Source of the DNA: JAXMDT01 sp046348685
GTDB taxonomy: Bacteria; Pseudomonadota; Alphaproteobacteria; Rickettsiales; UBA998
Direction: 5' to 3'
Assembly (NCBI GenBank): GCA_046348685.1
Contig: JAXMDT010000002.1
Location: 62,001-126,000 of the forward strand
DNA: 64,000 nucleotides
The notes under the pieces are model-generated. The model had not been told where the DNA came from, did not search any database, and worked only from the letters and a program-made list of their open reading frames with translations. This document shows, one piece after another, positions 35,332 through 43,871 of this stretch (the stretch's first letter is position 1; every line of letters begins with the position of its first letter). The translations under genes and the position numbers were made by a program.

Positions 35332-35949
35332 TTAAACCAGTTGATCCAGTCTATCCGTATCACCGCTGCATAAAATATGCAAATTCCTCTCGATTTTGTC
35401 CTGCGGCCAGTCCCACCATCTGATATCTTCCAGCTTGGCGATCACCGCATCACTGAAGCGCATTTTCACCACTTTCGCCGGATTTCCGGCGACGATGGCA
35501 TAAGCGGGCACATCCTTGGTGACCACTGCGCGGGCGGCTATCACCGCGCCATTACCGATCGTCAGGCCGGACAGGATCATGCATTCCGTGCCGAGCCAGA
35601 CATCATTGCCGATGATCACATCGCCTTTGCTTATCGGAGTTTTACGCTCAAGCGTCGGGCCGCGGAAGGGGTAGCCCGTAATCCAGTCGGTGCGATGATT
35701 GCCGCCCATCAGGATTTTAACGTCGTTGGCAAAGGCGCAATATTTGCCGATAGTAAGCGTTACCTTTTCCGAATTACCGTCCAGCCATTGAATGTCCGGC
35801 AGTCCGCCTTCATTCCCGTAGGTATGATCACCGACGGTCATGCTCGGATTCATACGCAGCTTGTTCAGCAAAACGATCTTATTAGCCGGAGGCAGGCTGG
35901 CAGGAGAAATCTTCGCGGCCTGCGCAGGTTTAGCGGAAATTTCGGACAT
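35332..35949 (-). CDS. CatB-like hexapeptide-repeat O-acetyltransferase
   Basis: 205 residues of the xenobiotic acyltransferase (XAT) family. Left-handed beta-helix repeats surround the signature MGGNHRTDWITGYPF, which carries the catalytic His, followed by GDVIIGNDVWLGTECMI, IGNGAVIAARAVVTKDV and YAIVAGNPAKVVKMRF. Uses acetyl-CoA; the substrate may be a surface sugar or an antibiotic. It overlaps the leuC 3' end by 20 nt, an unusual insertion into the leu cluster. Confidence 0.85.
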   Translation of the reverse strand: MSEISAKPAQAAKISPASLPPANKIVLLNKLRMNPSMTVGDHTYGNEGGLPDIQWLDGNSEKVTLTIGKYCAFANDVKILMGGNHRTDWITGYPFRGPTLERKTPISKGDVIIGNDVWLGTECMILSGLTIGNGAVIAARAVVTKDVPAYAIVAGNPAKVVKMRFSDAVIAKLEDIRWWDWPQDKIERNLHILCSGDTDRLDQLV

Positions 35950-37336
35950 CGGTCAGGTGCCCACTGATTGCCGCCGCCGCTGCCATGGCCGGACTCATCA
36001 GGTGCGTACGCCCGCCGCGTCCCTGACGGCCTTCGAAATTGCGGTTCGATGTGGAAGCGCAGCGCTCACCGGGCTCGAGTTTGTCCGCATTCATGGCAAG
36101 GCACATCGAGCATCCGGGCTCACGCCATTCAAAACCCGCCTCGGTAAAGATTTTATGCAGGCCTTCTTTCTCTGCCTGCTCTTTGACGAGTCCGGAGCCG
36201 GGCACCACCATCGCCAGTTTCACCGAACCTGCGACCTGTTTGCCTTTCACCAGCTTGGCGACTTCGCGCAGATCCTCGATACGGCCGTTGGTACACGATC
36301 CAATAAACACTTTGTCGATATTCACCTGCTCAAGCGGCGTGCCCGGTGTCAGTCCCATATATTCGAGCGAGCGTTTCGCCGCGACCTGCTTGCTTTCGGA
36401 AGCAAAACTTTCCGGAGCAGGGATGGCGGCTGTAATCGGCAGCACATCTTCAGGAGAAGTCCCCCACGTGACCTGCGGCGCAATATCGCTGGCTTCGATG
36501 GTGATTTCCGCATCGTATGTTGCACCCGCATCCGTCGTGAACAGACTCCAATACGCGACCGCCTTATCCCAATCCGCGCCTTTCGGAGCAAGCGGGCGGC
36601 CTTTCAGATAATCGAAAGTAGTTTGATCCGGTGCGATCAGTCCGGCACGCGCCCCGGCTTCAATCGACATATTGCATACTGTCATGCGGCCTTCCATGGA
36701 CAGGCTCTTGATCGCGTCGCCTGCGTATTCAATCACGTAACCCGTACCGCCGGCGGTGCCGAGTTTGCCAATGATGGCAAGGGTAATGTCCTTCGCCGTG
36801 ATACCCGGGGCGAGTGAGCCATTGACGCTGACGCGCATGGATTTCGCCTTTTTCTGAATCAACGTTTGCGTGGCGAGTACGTGTTCGACTTCGCTGGTGC
36901 CTATTCCAAACGCCAATGCACCGAATGCGCCATGCGTCGAGGTATGCGAATCCCCGCAGACAATCGTCATGCCAGGCTGGGTAAAACCTTGCTCTGGCCC
37001 AACAACATGCACGATGCCCTGGCGCTTATCATCCATCTTGAAATAGGTAACGCCGAACTCCGCGCAGTTATCTTCGAGCGTTTGTACCTGAATGCGTGAG
37101 GTTTCATCCTTGATGCCCTGGGCGCGGTCCGGCGTCGTGGGGACGTTATGATCGGCAACGGCGAGGGTGGCTTCCGGGCGGCGCACTTTGCGGCCAGTCA
37201 TACGGAGGCCTTCGAATGCCTGCGGGCTTGTTACTTCATGCACCATGTGGCGGTCGATATAAAGTAGGCAGGTGCCGTCTTCCTGCTGTTCTACGACATG
37301 TGAATCCCAGATTTTATCAAATAATGTTTTAGCCAT
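35930..37336 (-). CDS. leuC: 3-isopropylmalate dehydratase large subunit
   Basis: 468 residues from MAKTLFDKIWDSHVV. Aconitase-fold [4Fe-4S] enzyme. Substrate and cluster motifs are IVCGDSHTSTHGAFGALAFG, VFIGSCTNGRIEDLRE with the first cluster Cys, and GCSMCLAMN with the other two. Upstream is a perfect 15-bp inverted repeat. Leftward order: leuC, acetyltransferase, small protein, leuD, then leuB across the opposed 2H gene. Confidence 0.95.
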   Translation of the reverse strand: MAKTLFDKIWDSHVVEQQEDGTCLLYIDRHMVHEVTSPQAFEGLRMTGRKVRRPEATLAVADHNVPTTPDRAQGIKDETSRIQVQTLEDNCAEFGVTYFKMDDKRQGIVHVVGPEQGFTQPGMTIVCGDSHTSTHGAFGALAFGIGTSEVEHVLATQTLIQKKAKSMRVSVNGSLAPGITAKDITLAIIGKLGTAGGTGYVIEYAGDAIKSLSMEGRMTVCNMSIEAGARAGLIAPDQTTFDYLKGRPLAPKGADWDKAVAYWSLFTTDAGATYDAEITIEASDIAPQVTWGTSPEDVLPITAAIPAPESFASESKQVAAKRSLEYMGLTPGTPLEQVNIDKVFIGSCTNGRIEDLREVAKLVKGKQVAGSVKLAMVVPGSGLVKEQAEKEGLHKIFTEAGFEWREPGCSMCLAMNADKLEPGERCASTSNRNFEGRQGRGGRTHLMSPAMAAAAAISGHLTDVRNFR

Positions 37337-37354
37337 AACAAATATCCATAAACA

Positions 37355-37386
37355 TTTAAGGGCCAGACTCAAGTCTGGCCCTTAAA
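37355..37386. terminator. Perfect 15-bp inverted repeat between rplS and leuC
   Basis: TTTAAGGGCCAGACT-CA-AGTCTGGCCCTTAAA. Placed 72 nt after rplS and 18 nt before leuC in the direction of transcription. It could terminate the rimM-trmD-rplS transcript or act as a leuC leader hairpin; only a weak T tract follows. Confidence 0.6.
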
Positions 37387-37457
37387 TTCAAATGCAATAA
37401 TTCAAAACGAAGTGTTTAGATGCAAAAAAAACAGAAGTTAAACATGCAGATTGCATA

Positions 37458-37931
37458 TTACTTTTTATCTTTCTTTTCCTTTGCTGGCTTTGCCGCGGCC
37501 TTAGCCTTAGCTGGCTTTGCTTCTTTTGCTTCAGCCGCAGCGCCTTCTTTCTGCTCTTCGGTAATATAATCCATTTTCTCACGGATACGGGCTCGTTTAC
37601 CGGTCAGTCCACGGAGGTAGTAGAGCTTCGCGCGACGCACGTCGCCGCGGCGGACAAGTTCAATCGACTCGAGGCGCGGCGAATAGAGCGGGAACACGCG
37701 CTCAACACCTTCGCCATGGCTAATCTTGCGCAGCGTAAAGGACGATTGCAGGCCGCGGTTTTTTTTCGCGATGCAAATGCCTTCGAATGCCTGCAGACGC
37801 TCGGATTCGCCCTCGATAATGCGCACGTTGATTTTCACCGTATCGCCCGGCTGGAATACATCCATGCGCTTACCTTCGACGAGCTTATCGAGTTGCTCTT
37901 GTTCAATCTGTTTCAGCAATGTTGCGCTCAT
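37458..37931 (-). CDS. rplS: 50S ribosomal protein L19
   Basis: 157 residues. The core VFQPGDTVKINVRIIEGESE, RLQAFEGICIAKKNRGL and RRAKLYYLRGLTGKRARIRE is standard L19. A Lys/Ala-rich tail of about 35 residues (KPAKAKAAAKPAKEKKDKK) extends beyond the usual 115-120 residue length, as in many alphaproteobacteria. Follows trmD by 31 nt. Confidence 0.97.
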   Translation of the reverse strand: MSATLLKQIEQEQLDKLVEGKRMDVFQPGDTVKINVRIIEGESERLQAFEGICIAKKNRGLQSSFTLRKISHGEGVERVFPLYSPRLESIELVRRGDVRRAKLYYLRGLTGKRARIREKMDYITEEQKEGAAAEAKEAKPAKAKAAAKPAKEKKDKK

Positions 37932-37962
37932 GGCCCTCTCCTTAAAATGAGCGATTCACATA

Positions 37963-38706
37963 TCAGCTTTTGCCGCCTTGTGAATCTTTATATTTTATCC
38001 ATAAATCGGGCCGGCGCTCTTTCGTGACCGCTTCTGCCTGATTCCGTCTCCATGTTGAAATTCTTTCGTGATGTCCGGAGGTTAAAACCTCAGGAACGTC
38101 ATGACCCCTCCACGAAGGCGGCTTAGTATATTGAGGATATTCAAGAAGTAAAGCGCTTTCTTTCCCAATCGAAAAGCTTTCTTCGTCAAGGGTTTCCGGA
38201 TTGCCCACCATGCCCGGAATATGGCGAAGCGCCGCCTCTAAAAATACCATAGAAGCCAGCTCGCCGCCGAAGAGCACATAGTCGCCAATCGATATCTCCA
38301 GCATCTGGTAATGATCAATCACCCGCTGGTCGATCCCCTCAAATCGTCCGCAGAGCAGGATGAAAGAAGGACTAATGTGCCCCTCCCTTGAGGGGAGGGT
38401 AAAAATCTCCTTGATCATCCCCTGCGTCAGCACTTGCCCACGGGGAGTAAAATGTATGACCCTGGCATCCGGCAACTTCGCTTTTGCGGCATCGATGGCG
38501 GCGGCCACCACATCCGGTTTCATCACCATTCCTGCGCCGCCGCCATAAGGGGTGTCATCCACCGTGCGATGCTTATCAGTCGCAAAGTCTCGGATATGGA
38601 TGGTTTCATAGGCCCATATCCCGTCAGCCAGTGCCTTGCCGGGCAGGGAATGCCCCAGCGGGCCAGGAAACATCTCAGGATAGAGAGTTAGTATAATAAC
38701 TTTCAT
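37963..38706 (-). CDS. trmD: tRNA (guanine-37-N1)-methyltransferase
   Basis: 247 residues, SPOUT class. YGGGAGMVMKPDVV is the N-terminal signature. The trefoil knot that holds AdoMet comprises ILLCGRFEGIDQRVID and ISIGDYVLFGGELASM. The C-terminal domain carries PPSWRGHDVPEVLTSGHHER. It methylates G37 to prevent frameshifting. Overlaps rimM by 4 nt. Confidence 0.97.
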   Translation of the reverse strand: MKVIILTLYPEMFPGPLGHSLPGKALADGIWAYETIHIRDFATDKHRTVDDTPYGGGAGMVMKPDVVAAAIDAAKAKLPDARVIHFTPRGQVLTQGMIKEIFTLPSREGHISPSFILLCGRFEGIDQRVIDHYQMLEISIGDYVLFGGELASMVFLEAALRHIPGMVGNPETLDEESFSIGKESALLLEYPQYTKPPSWRGHDVPEVLTSGHHERISTWRRNQAEAVTKERRPDLWIKYKDSQGGKS

Positions 38707-39218
38707 TCCGGTTTATCGATCAGGAAAATATCCGGCTTTTCGAGTACGGCGGTTCTTTTTTCTACGTCAATTTCCACAAAATTATTGAGCGAGAAGAATT
38801 CCGCCTTACCTGAAGGATCTTTAATTTCCGCCAGAATACCTGCCCCGAAATCATGCAGGCCCAGAATCGCCCCATAATCTTCGCCGTCCGATGAGAAAAC
38901 GCGCAGCCCGACCAAATCTTCCGTATAGTATTCACCTTCCGCCAGCGGCGGCAATTGTGAGCGCGCGACATAGAGTTCCTGACCTCGCAGCTTTTCAACC
39001 GCCGTACGGTCAGGATATCCTTCAACTGTCGCAATAATCTGATCGCTGACACTACGTACGATCTTAATATCGTAAGAGATTTTACCCGTCCGGTCAGTGA
39101 GGGTGCCATAGGCGGTTAAGTTTTCCGGCACTTCGGTAAAGGTTTTGATTTTGACCTGCCCTTTGACGCCGTGCGGCGCGCCAATGACACCGAGCAGGAC
39201 TCTGGCATCCGATGTCAT
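38703..39218 (-). CDS. rimM: 16S rRNA processing protein RimM
   Basis: 171 residues: an N-terminal beta-barrel (LLGVIGAPHGVKGQVKIKTF) and a C-terminal PRC-barrel (EGEYYTEDLVGLRVFSSDGE, FFSLNNFVEIDVEKRTAVL). It binds S19 during 30S maturation. rpsP, normally just upstream, is replaced here by the aroA-cmk fusion, whose stop overlaps the rimM start by 4 nt. Confidence 0.93.
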   Translation of the reverse strand: MTSDARVLLGVIGAPHGVKGQVKIKTFTEVPENLTAYGTLTDRTGKISYDIKIVRSVSDQIIATVEGYPDRTAVEKLRGQELYVARSQLPPLAEGEYYTEDLVGLRVFSSDGEDYGAILGLHDFGAGILAEIKDPSGKAEFFSLNNFVEIDVEKRTAVLEKPDIFLIDKPE

Positions 39219-41263
39219 CCGGCGCGCTCACTCAGGATGGATTGCATGCTTTTTTCTTCAATCGCCTGAATTGCGTGCGCAAACACGTCTTCTGCGGATA
39301 TATTCGTGGTATCGATGTGCACGGCATCCGGCGCGGGTTTGAGCGGCGCGGCATTGCGGGCGCTGTCCCGTTCATCGCGCTCTTTCAGTTCTTTCAGGAC
39401 GGAATCATAGATAACTTCGATTCCTTCCCCCTGCAGCTCACGGTGGCGGCGCTTGGCACGCGCCTCCATGCTGGCGGTCATGAAAATCTTGATGTCTGCG
39501 TTCGGGCAAACGATGGTTCCGATATCCCTTCCATCCAGCACCGCACCTTCCGGCCTTTCCGCGAATTGCTGCTGGTAATCAAGCAGAATGGCACGCACTT
39601 CCGGAATCGCCGAGACAATGGATGCCGCCTGGCCCACCCGCTCCTGGCGCAGGCGCGGGTTGCTCAGATCCTGATCATTGATCCTTCGCGCCGCAGCAAC
39701 GGCAGCAGATTTATTGCTTGGGTCTTCATCGGCATAAACCAGTCGCAACCCGACGGCGCGGTAAAGGCTGCCGGTATCCAGGTACGCATATCCATAATGA
39801 TCGGCGAGGCGGCGGGCAAGGGTGCCTTTGCCGGAAGCCGCCGGACCGTCAATAGCAATGACGCGGCGCGGCGCACGCTGGCCAAGCCCGGCAATAATCG
39901 TTTTTTCGGCGCGGCGTCCGGTCATTTCAATCGCCGCTCCCGCTTCATTCATCAGCGACGCGAATCCGGGAAAGCTGGTGACAACCGCGCTGGTATCATC
40001 GACGCTGATAATATTTTTGCTGGCCATACCAAGCACGAGGAAGCACATGGCGATGCGATGGTCATAATGCGTGGTGATGGTGCCGCCGCCAGCAACCTTT
40101 CCCGCCGTTCCATGCACGGTCAATGTATCGCCTTCGAGGGTGGTTTTAACGCCGCAGGATGCCAGCCCGTCAATAATGCTCTGCAAGCGGTCGCTTTCCT
40201 TGACACGCAGTTCTTTTAAGCCGTGCATGACGGTGTCGCCTTCCGCCATCGCCGCCGCCATCGCCAGAATGGGGTACTCATCGATCATGGAAGGCGCGCG
40301 TTCGGCAGGCACGGTCACGCTTTTCAGCTTGGAGCTCCGCACGCGAATATCGGCTACCGGTTCACCGCAAAGTTCACGCTCATTGGTCATTTCGATAAGG
40401 CCGCCCATTTCCTGCAATGTCTGGATAACGCCGGTGCGCAGGGGATTGATGCAGACTTCTTGTAAAAGAATATCGGATGTTTCCGTAATCAGCGCCGCTA
40501 CCATTGGAAATGCGGCAGAAGAGGGATCGGCTGGAACGGTGATGCTGCGGTTGGCAGCAGGCGCTTCCTGCTGTCCGAGCAACGAAACATGCCTGCCGTC
40601 CGAACGGTCTTCCACCTCGACCTTGATGCCGAGGTAATTCAGCATGCGCTCCGTATGGTCGCGCGTCTTTTCCTTCTCGATCACTGTCGTGATGCCCGGC
40701 GTATTTAATCCTGAAAGCAGGATGGCGGATTTCACCTGGGCGGAGGCCATGGGCAGCGTGTACTCGATCGGCATCGGGCGGGACGCGCCCTGCATGGCAA
40801 GCGGCAGGCGATTTTCGCTGCGGGACGTAAACCGCGCGCCGATAAGCGAAAGCGGCTCGATGACGCGCTTCATGGGACGGCTGCGCAATGATGCATCCCC
40901 TGTAAACAGCGATGTAAACGGGTAGGGCGCGAGCAGTCCCATCATCAGCCTGGCGCCGGTACCGGCATTCCCCATATCGAGCACGTTTTCCGGCTCGCGT
41001 AGCCCGCCAATGCCGACCCCTTGCACTTTCCACTGGCCGGAACCGTCCTTTTCGATGGCGACGCCGCATTCCGTAAGCGCCTTATAGGTTGCAAGCACGT
41101 CAGCACCTTCGAGCAGGCCGCTAATCGTTGAGGTGCCAAGCACTTGCGAACTCAGCATCAGACTGCGGTGGGAGATGGATTTATCACCCGGTACGCGAAT
41201 GGAGCCTTTGATGCCGTTGGTGCGGGAAGACTGGGCGGGGCGGGCGTGTTGAGTGGAATGCAT
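39215..41263 (-). CDS. aroA-cmk: Fusion: EPSP synthase (AroA) plus cytidylate kinase (Cmk)
   Basis: 682 residues in one open frame. Residues 1 to about 455 are 5-enolpyruvylshikimate-3-phosphate synthase (shikimate pathway): IRVPGDKSISHRSLML, LDMGNAGTGARLMMGL, the catalytic block RVKESDRLQSI, and YDHRIAMCFLVLG. A linker (MTGRRAEKTIIAGLGQRAPR) joins cytidylate kinase from about residue 468 (nt 39218-39862): VIAIDGPAASGKGTLARRLA is the P-loop and VLDGRDIGTIVCP follows. The two genes are usually adjacent, followed by rpsA; here rimM follows instead. The ATG at 41263 was chosen over an upstream TTG. Confidence 0.9.
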   Translation of the reverse strand: MHSTQHARPAQSSRTNGIKGSIRVPGDKSISHRSLMLSSQVLGTSTISGLLEGADVLATYKALTECGVAIEKDGSGQWKVQGVGIGGLREPENVLDMGNAGTGARLMMGLLAPYPFTSLFTGDASLRSRPMKRVIEPLSLIGARFTSRSENRLPLAMQGASRPMPIEYTLPMASAQVKSAILLSGLNTPGITTVIEKEKTRDHTERMLNYLGIKVEVEDRSDGRHVSLLGQQEAPAANRSITVPADPSSAAFPMVAALITETSDILLQEVCINPLRTGVIQTLQEMGGLIEMTNERELCGEPVADIRVRSSKLKSVTVPAERAPSMIDEYPILAMAAAMAEGDTVMHGLKELRVKESDRLQSIIDGLASCGVKTTLEGDTLTVHGTAGKVAGGGTITTHYDHRIAMCFLVLGMASKNIISVDDTSAVVTSFPGFASLMNEAGAAIEMTGRRAEKTIIAGLGQRAPRRVIAIDGPAASGKGTLARRLADHYGYAYLDTGSLYRAVGLRLVYADEDPSNKSAAVAAARRINDQDLSNPRLRQERVGQAASIVSAIPEVRAILLDYQQQFAERPEGAVLDGRDIGTIVCPNADIKIFMTASMEARAKRRHRELQGEGIEVIYDSVLKELKERDERDSARNAAPLKPAPDAVHIDTTNISAEDVFAHAIQAIEEKSMQSILSERAG

Positions 41264-41386
41264 GGTATGACTTGCCTTTGCGCTTCTCCATAACAAGGAA
41301 TGACGGGCGCGTCTAGCTATCCGTCACAACATGCTTGACAGAGCAAGGTGAAATACGCCATTAGCAATTTTTAAGGAGACTAAAAA

Positions 41387-41929
41387 GTGACTTCACTTGG
41401 TGAAAAAAGGCAGTGTTCGTCATGCTCTGCCAAGTTTTATGATCTGGGCAAGGATCCCTGCAAATGCCCGAAATGCGGCTACAGCTTCAGCCCGTCGGCG
41501 GAAGCGGCGCCTAAACCGAAACGCACGCGCACAAAACGGGTAGAGGACTTCAAGGACGATAAGGCCAAGAAAAAGAAGGCCGTCATCGCCGATGATGAAT
41601 TGGGCGATATTGATCTGAGCAAATTCGGCGATGCCGAGGATGCGGACGCAGGCGGCGTCGAGATCGAGGAAATCAGTGACCTGGATGACGATAACATCGA
41701 ATCGCTCAGCGACCTCGAAGAGCGCGAGCGCGATGAAGACAGCGTCGATGGCGATGAGAACGACGAAGAAGCGCTGATGGAAGAACTGGAAGACGATGCC
41801 GATATCCTCGACGATGAAGAGGATTTTGAAGAAGACGATGACGAAGAAGACGAAGATGATGCCGACGACGAGGATGAAGACGATGAAGAAGCGCCTCGCC
41901 GGAAAAAAGCTAAGAAAAAAAGTAGGTAA
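41387..41929 (+). CDS. TIGR02300-family protein with FYDLN zinc ribbon and acidic tail
   Basis: 180 residues, GTG start with AAGGAG 8 nt upstream. The N-terminal zinc ribbon is GEKRQCSSCSAKFYDLGKDP followed by CKCPKCGYSFSP; the rest is a Lys patch and then about 100 residues dominated by Asp and Glu. The family is confined to alphaproteobacteria and usually sits beside aroA, as here. Function unknown. Confidence 0.9.
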   Translation: MTSLGEKRQCSSCSAKFYDLGKDPCKCPKCGYSFSPSAEAAPKPKRTRTKRVEDFKDDKAKKKKAVIADDELGDIDLSKFGDAEDADAGGVEIEEISDLDDDNIESLSDLEERERDEDSVDGDENDEEALMEELEDDADILDDEEDFEEDDDEEDEDDADDEDEDDEEAPRRKKAKKKSR

Positions 41930-41939
41930 GTGTTTTCGC

Positions 41940-42035
41940 TTTTAGTGTGCGCAAGGCAGCCGAGGCAAGCTGCGCGGAGTGTACAAAAGTACATGAGAAC
42001 AGCGCGTCCGAAGGATAACGAAGTGCACGCTAAAA
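41940..42035. ncRNA. Palindrome-closed structured element before tRNA-Leu
   Basis: An 11-bp terminal stem, TTTTAGTGTGC with GCACGCTAAAA (one G-U), encloses hairpins GCAGC/GCTGC, TGTAC-AAAA-GTACA and TCC/GGA, giving a cloverleaf-like shape of 96 nt. No coding frame. It may be a mobile palindromic repeat or a small RNA; direction unknown. Confidence 0.4.
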
Positions 42036-42051
42036 TGGGAAATACTTTAAT

Positions 42052-42136
42052 GCGGGTGTGGCGGAATTGGTAGACGCACCAGATTTAGGTTCTGGCGCCG
42101 AGAGGCGTGAAAGTTCGAGTCTTTTCACCCGCACCA
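42052..42136 (+). tRNA. tRNA-Leu (anticodon TAG)
   Basis: 85-nt class II tRNA with encoded CCA. The acceptor GCGGGTG pairs with CACCCGC; anticodon stem CCAGA/TCTGG with loop TTTAGGT; variable arm CGCCGAGAGGCG; T arm with GTTCGAGTC. Confidence 0.95.
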
Positions 42137-42151
42137 TTTGGATAAATCTGG

Positions 42152-42398
42152 TTAACTTTTTCCCTGATTATCTTTTAATTTCTTTCTTTCCATCCCCTGA
42201 CCATAAGGCAGGCTTGCAAGAATATCTTCTTCTCTTGTAGGTAACACCATGAATGCCTTCGTTTCTGCATAGCTTTTAAAGGTTACATTTGTTTCCTCCT
42301 TAATATAATCGGCAATAGCTGATTCAAGCTTGGTATCCAAACGATGCTCGTGATACGCAGAGTCGAGCTGACCCGAATTATAATTAAGTGTCGCTCAT
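42152..42398 (-). CDS. Small unknown protein, frame broken near its start
   Basis: About 82 residues if a one-base break after the fourth codon is repaired. The ATG (42396-42398) overlaps the stop of the 301-residue gene as ATGA, and the open frame then runs YNSGQLDSAYHEHRLDTKLE, SAIADYIKEETNVTFKSYAE and TKAFMVLPTREEDILASLPY to a Lys-rich end. Without repair only 60-odd codons from a TTG are open. Unknown function; last gene of the leftward unit from 44456. Confidence 0.4.
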
Positions 42399-43300
42399 AA
42401 CGCCGCATCAGTCAGACCGCTCTTAGCAAGGTCACGCATGATTTGCTGTAATCCGGCCTCCGACTTGCTCAGCTTTGCTGCTTCTTCTGGAGATAGCTTG
42501 CCTTCGAATGCGTCTTCCAAACCTTTACGTTGGATGGACACCGCAATTTTATAGGGGCCAGCTAGATGTGGATTCGTATACGTCAATAGGTCAATTTTGG
42601 CTTCTTCAAGCAAAAACAATTTTGCTGAACGCGGGTCATCGTGCCGGGCAAAATCTTCATCGTACTGACAATATTGCTCAAGCGTCTGCACCATTTTAAT
42701 GGCTTCTGCGTCTAAAAGCGCTTCCCGCTTCGTTTTATCGGGGTCGGTCAACACGCCGTCAACCGCAGCTTGCATGGTTGCGTTGAAATGATTTCGAAAC
42801 TCTGCATCCTGCTCAATCGAATGAGCAAGTGTATTACATACATGCTTCATGGAGCTGAATGCCGCCATGCCGGCAGCAAGCGATGTCATGGCTACCGCAA
42901 CGGATTCACCGACGGCGGCAGGCGGGGCGACGCTACTTGCGCCTAGGGCTGGTGCGGCCATCGCCACAATGCTTCCAGAAGCTACGAGTGAAGCGCCTGT
43001 AGCCGCTGCAGTGCAGCCAACCCTGTTCATGATGATTTCCGCCGCTAACGCATAATCATGGTTACGTATGGCGGAAGCGCAAGCTCCTGCATAGGCGCCG
43101 TTCACGCCAACGGCATCGGCGACTATGAGCAAACCCCTGACTTGTGGAGGTAGAGCTTGGGGCAATCCCCATTGCTCTGCCACGCGCATAGCGTAGCGCG
43201 CAGCTCCCGGAACGGTACTCACATCGCTGACAATTTTTACGAAATCTCTTATTTGTTGGGATTTTTCCTGGTCAATAGGCGATGTGGGCGTTTCCGTCAT
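42395..43300 (-). CDS. Unknown 301-residue protein with glycine/alanine-rich hydrophobic core
   Basis: Not recognised. Helical N-terminus (RDFVKIVSDVSTVPGAARYA), a hydrophobic Ala/Gly/Ser stretch at about 115-165 (ATGASLVASGSIVAMAAPAL, VAVAMTSLAAGMAAFSSM) that could insert into membranes, and a polar helical C-terminus. No signal peptide. It follows the 184-residue gene by 16 nt and overlaps the next small gene by 4 nt. Confidence 0.65.
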   Translation of the reverse strand: MTETPTSPIDQEKSQQIRDFVKIVSDVSTVPGAARYAMRVAEQWGLPQALPPQVRGLLIVADAVGVNGAYAGACASAIRNHDYALAAEIIMNRVGCTAAATGASLVASGSIVAMAAPALGASSVAPPAAVGESVAVAMTSLAAGMAAFSSMKHVCNTLAHSIEQDAEFRNHFNATMQAAVDGVLTDPDKTKREALLDAEAIKMVQTLEQYCQYDEDFARHDDPRSAKLFLLEEAKIDLLTYTNPHLAGPYKIAVSIQRKGLEDAFEGKLSPEEAAKLSKSEAGLQQIMRDLAKSGLTDAAL

Positions 43301-43316
43301 TCGCTAGTGCCTGCCG

Positions 43317-43871
43317 CTACCCATTCACGCTCACACCTTCGGCGATCTGATGCTCGCCGACCTTGCCTTTATGCTCTGCATTGGAAATCACAGGGGATGT
43401 CCCGCTCTGGAATTTTTCCTGCTGGCGCTGTTCGTAGGCAATCATTTTCTTGGTCAGGTCGTTATCGCGTTGCAAATCTTCATTCGTCCAGTGCAGGTTG
43501 GAAACATCCTTTAAATCCGCATAAATATCGTCGATGCCGATACGGGCGCTTTCATTCTTCTGCCAGGTCATGAACAACGCGCCGATGCCGGATATTTTTC
43601 CGGCGATGATGCCGATACCCTTCGGCAGGATGTGCGTTCCGTCTACGCCGTAAAATTTCAAAAACCTTGCAATGTCGGCATTTTCGGCCAGCCATTCCCT
43701 AGTTTTCGTTGGCAGCGGAATTTTGGCGCCTGTCGCACCGGCGATCACGCGCGCTGCCAGTCCACCTGCAATACCGATACCCAATATTTTACCGAACCAG
43801 AGCGCGGCGTCTTTCACGCCTATCTTCTGGCTTTCACGGTCTTCCAGCGGCTTGGGCTGATAGGTTTCCAT
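43317..43871 (-). CDS. Unknown protein, paralogue of the adjacent 43872-44456 gene
   Basis: 184 residues with two hydrophobic glycine-rich helices (GKILGIGIAGGLAARVIAG and ILPKGIGIIAGKISGIGALF) and a polar helical tail. The segment GALFMTWQKNESARIGIDDIYADL aligns in position and pattern with SSLFLTYEHWRKEEVAKLSVKEI of the upstream gene. Abuts that gene with no gap. Function unknown. Confidence 0.6.
   Translation of the reverse strand: METYQPKPLEDRESQKIGVKDAALWFGKILGIGIAGGLAARVIAGATGAKIPLPTKTREWLAENADIARFLKFYGVDGTHILPKGIGIIAGKISGIGALFMTWQKNESARIGIDDIYADLKDVSNLHWTNEDLQRDNDLTKKMIAYEQRQQEKFQSGTSPVISNAEHKGKVGEHQIAEGVSVNG

Noticed and set aside
35840..36817. A 325-codon plus-strand open frame over leuC
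   Set aside because: Antisense shadow of leuC; no ribosome site, and leuC motifs are unambiguous on the other strand.
41479..41994. Serine-rich minus-strand frame over the TIGR02300 gene
   Set aside because: It is the complement of the acidic Asp/Glu tail (GAT/GAA codons read as Ser-rich) and lacks start signals.
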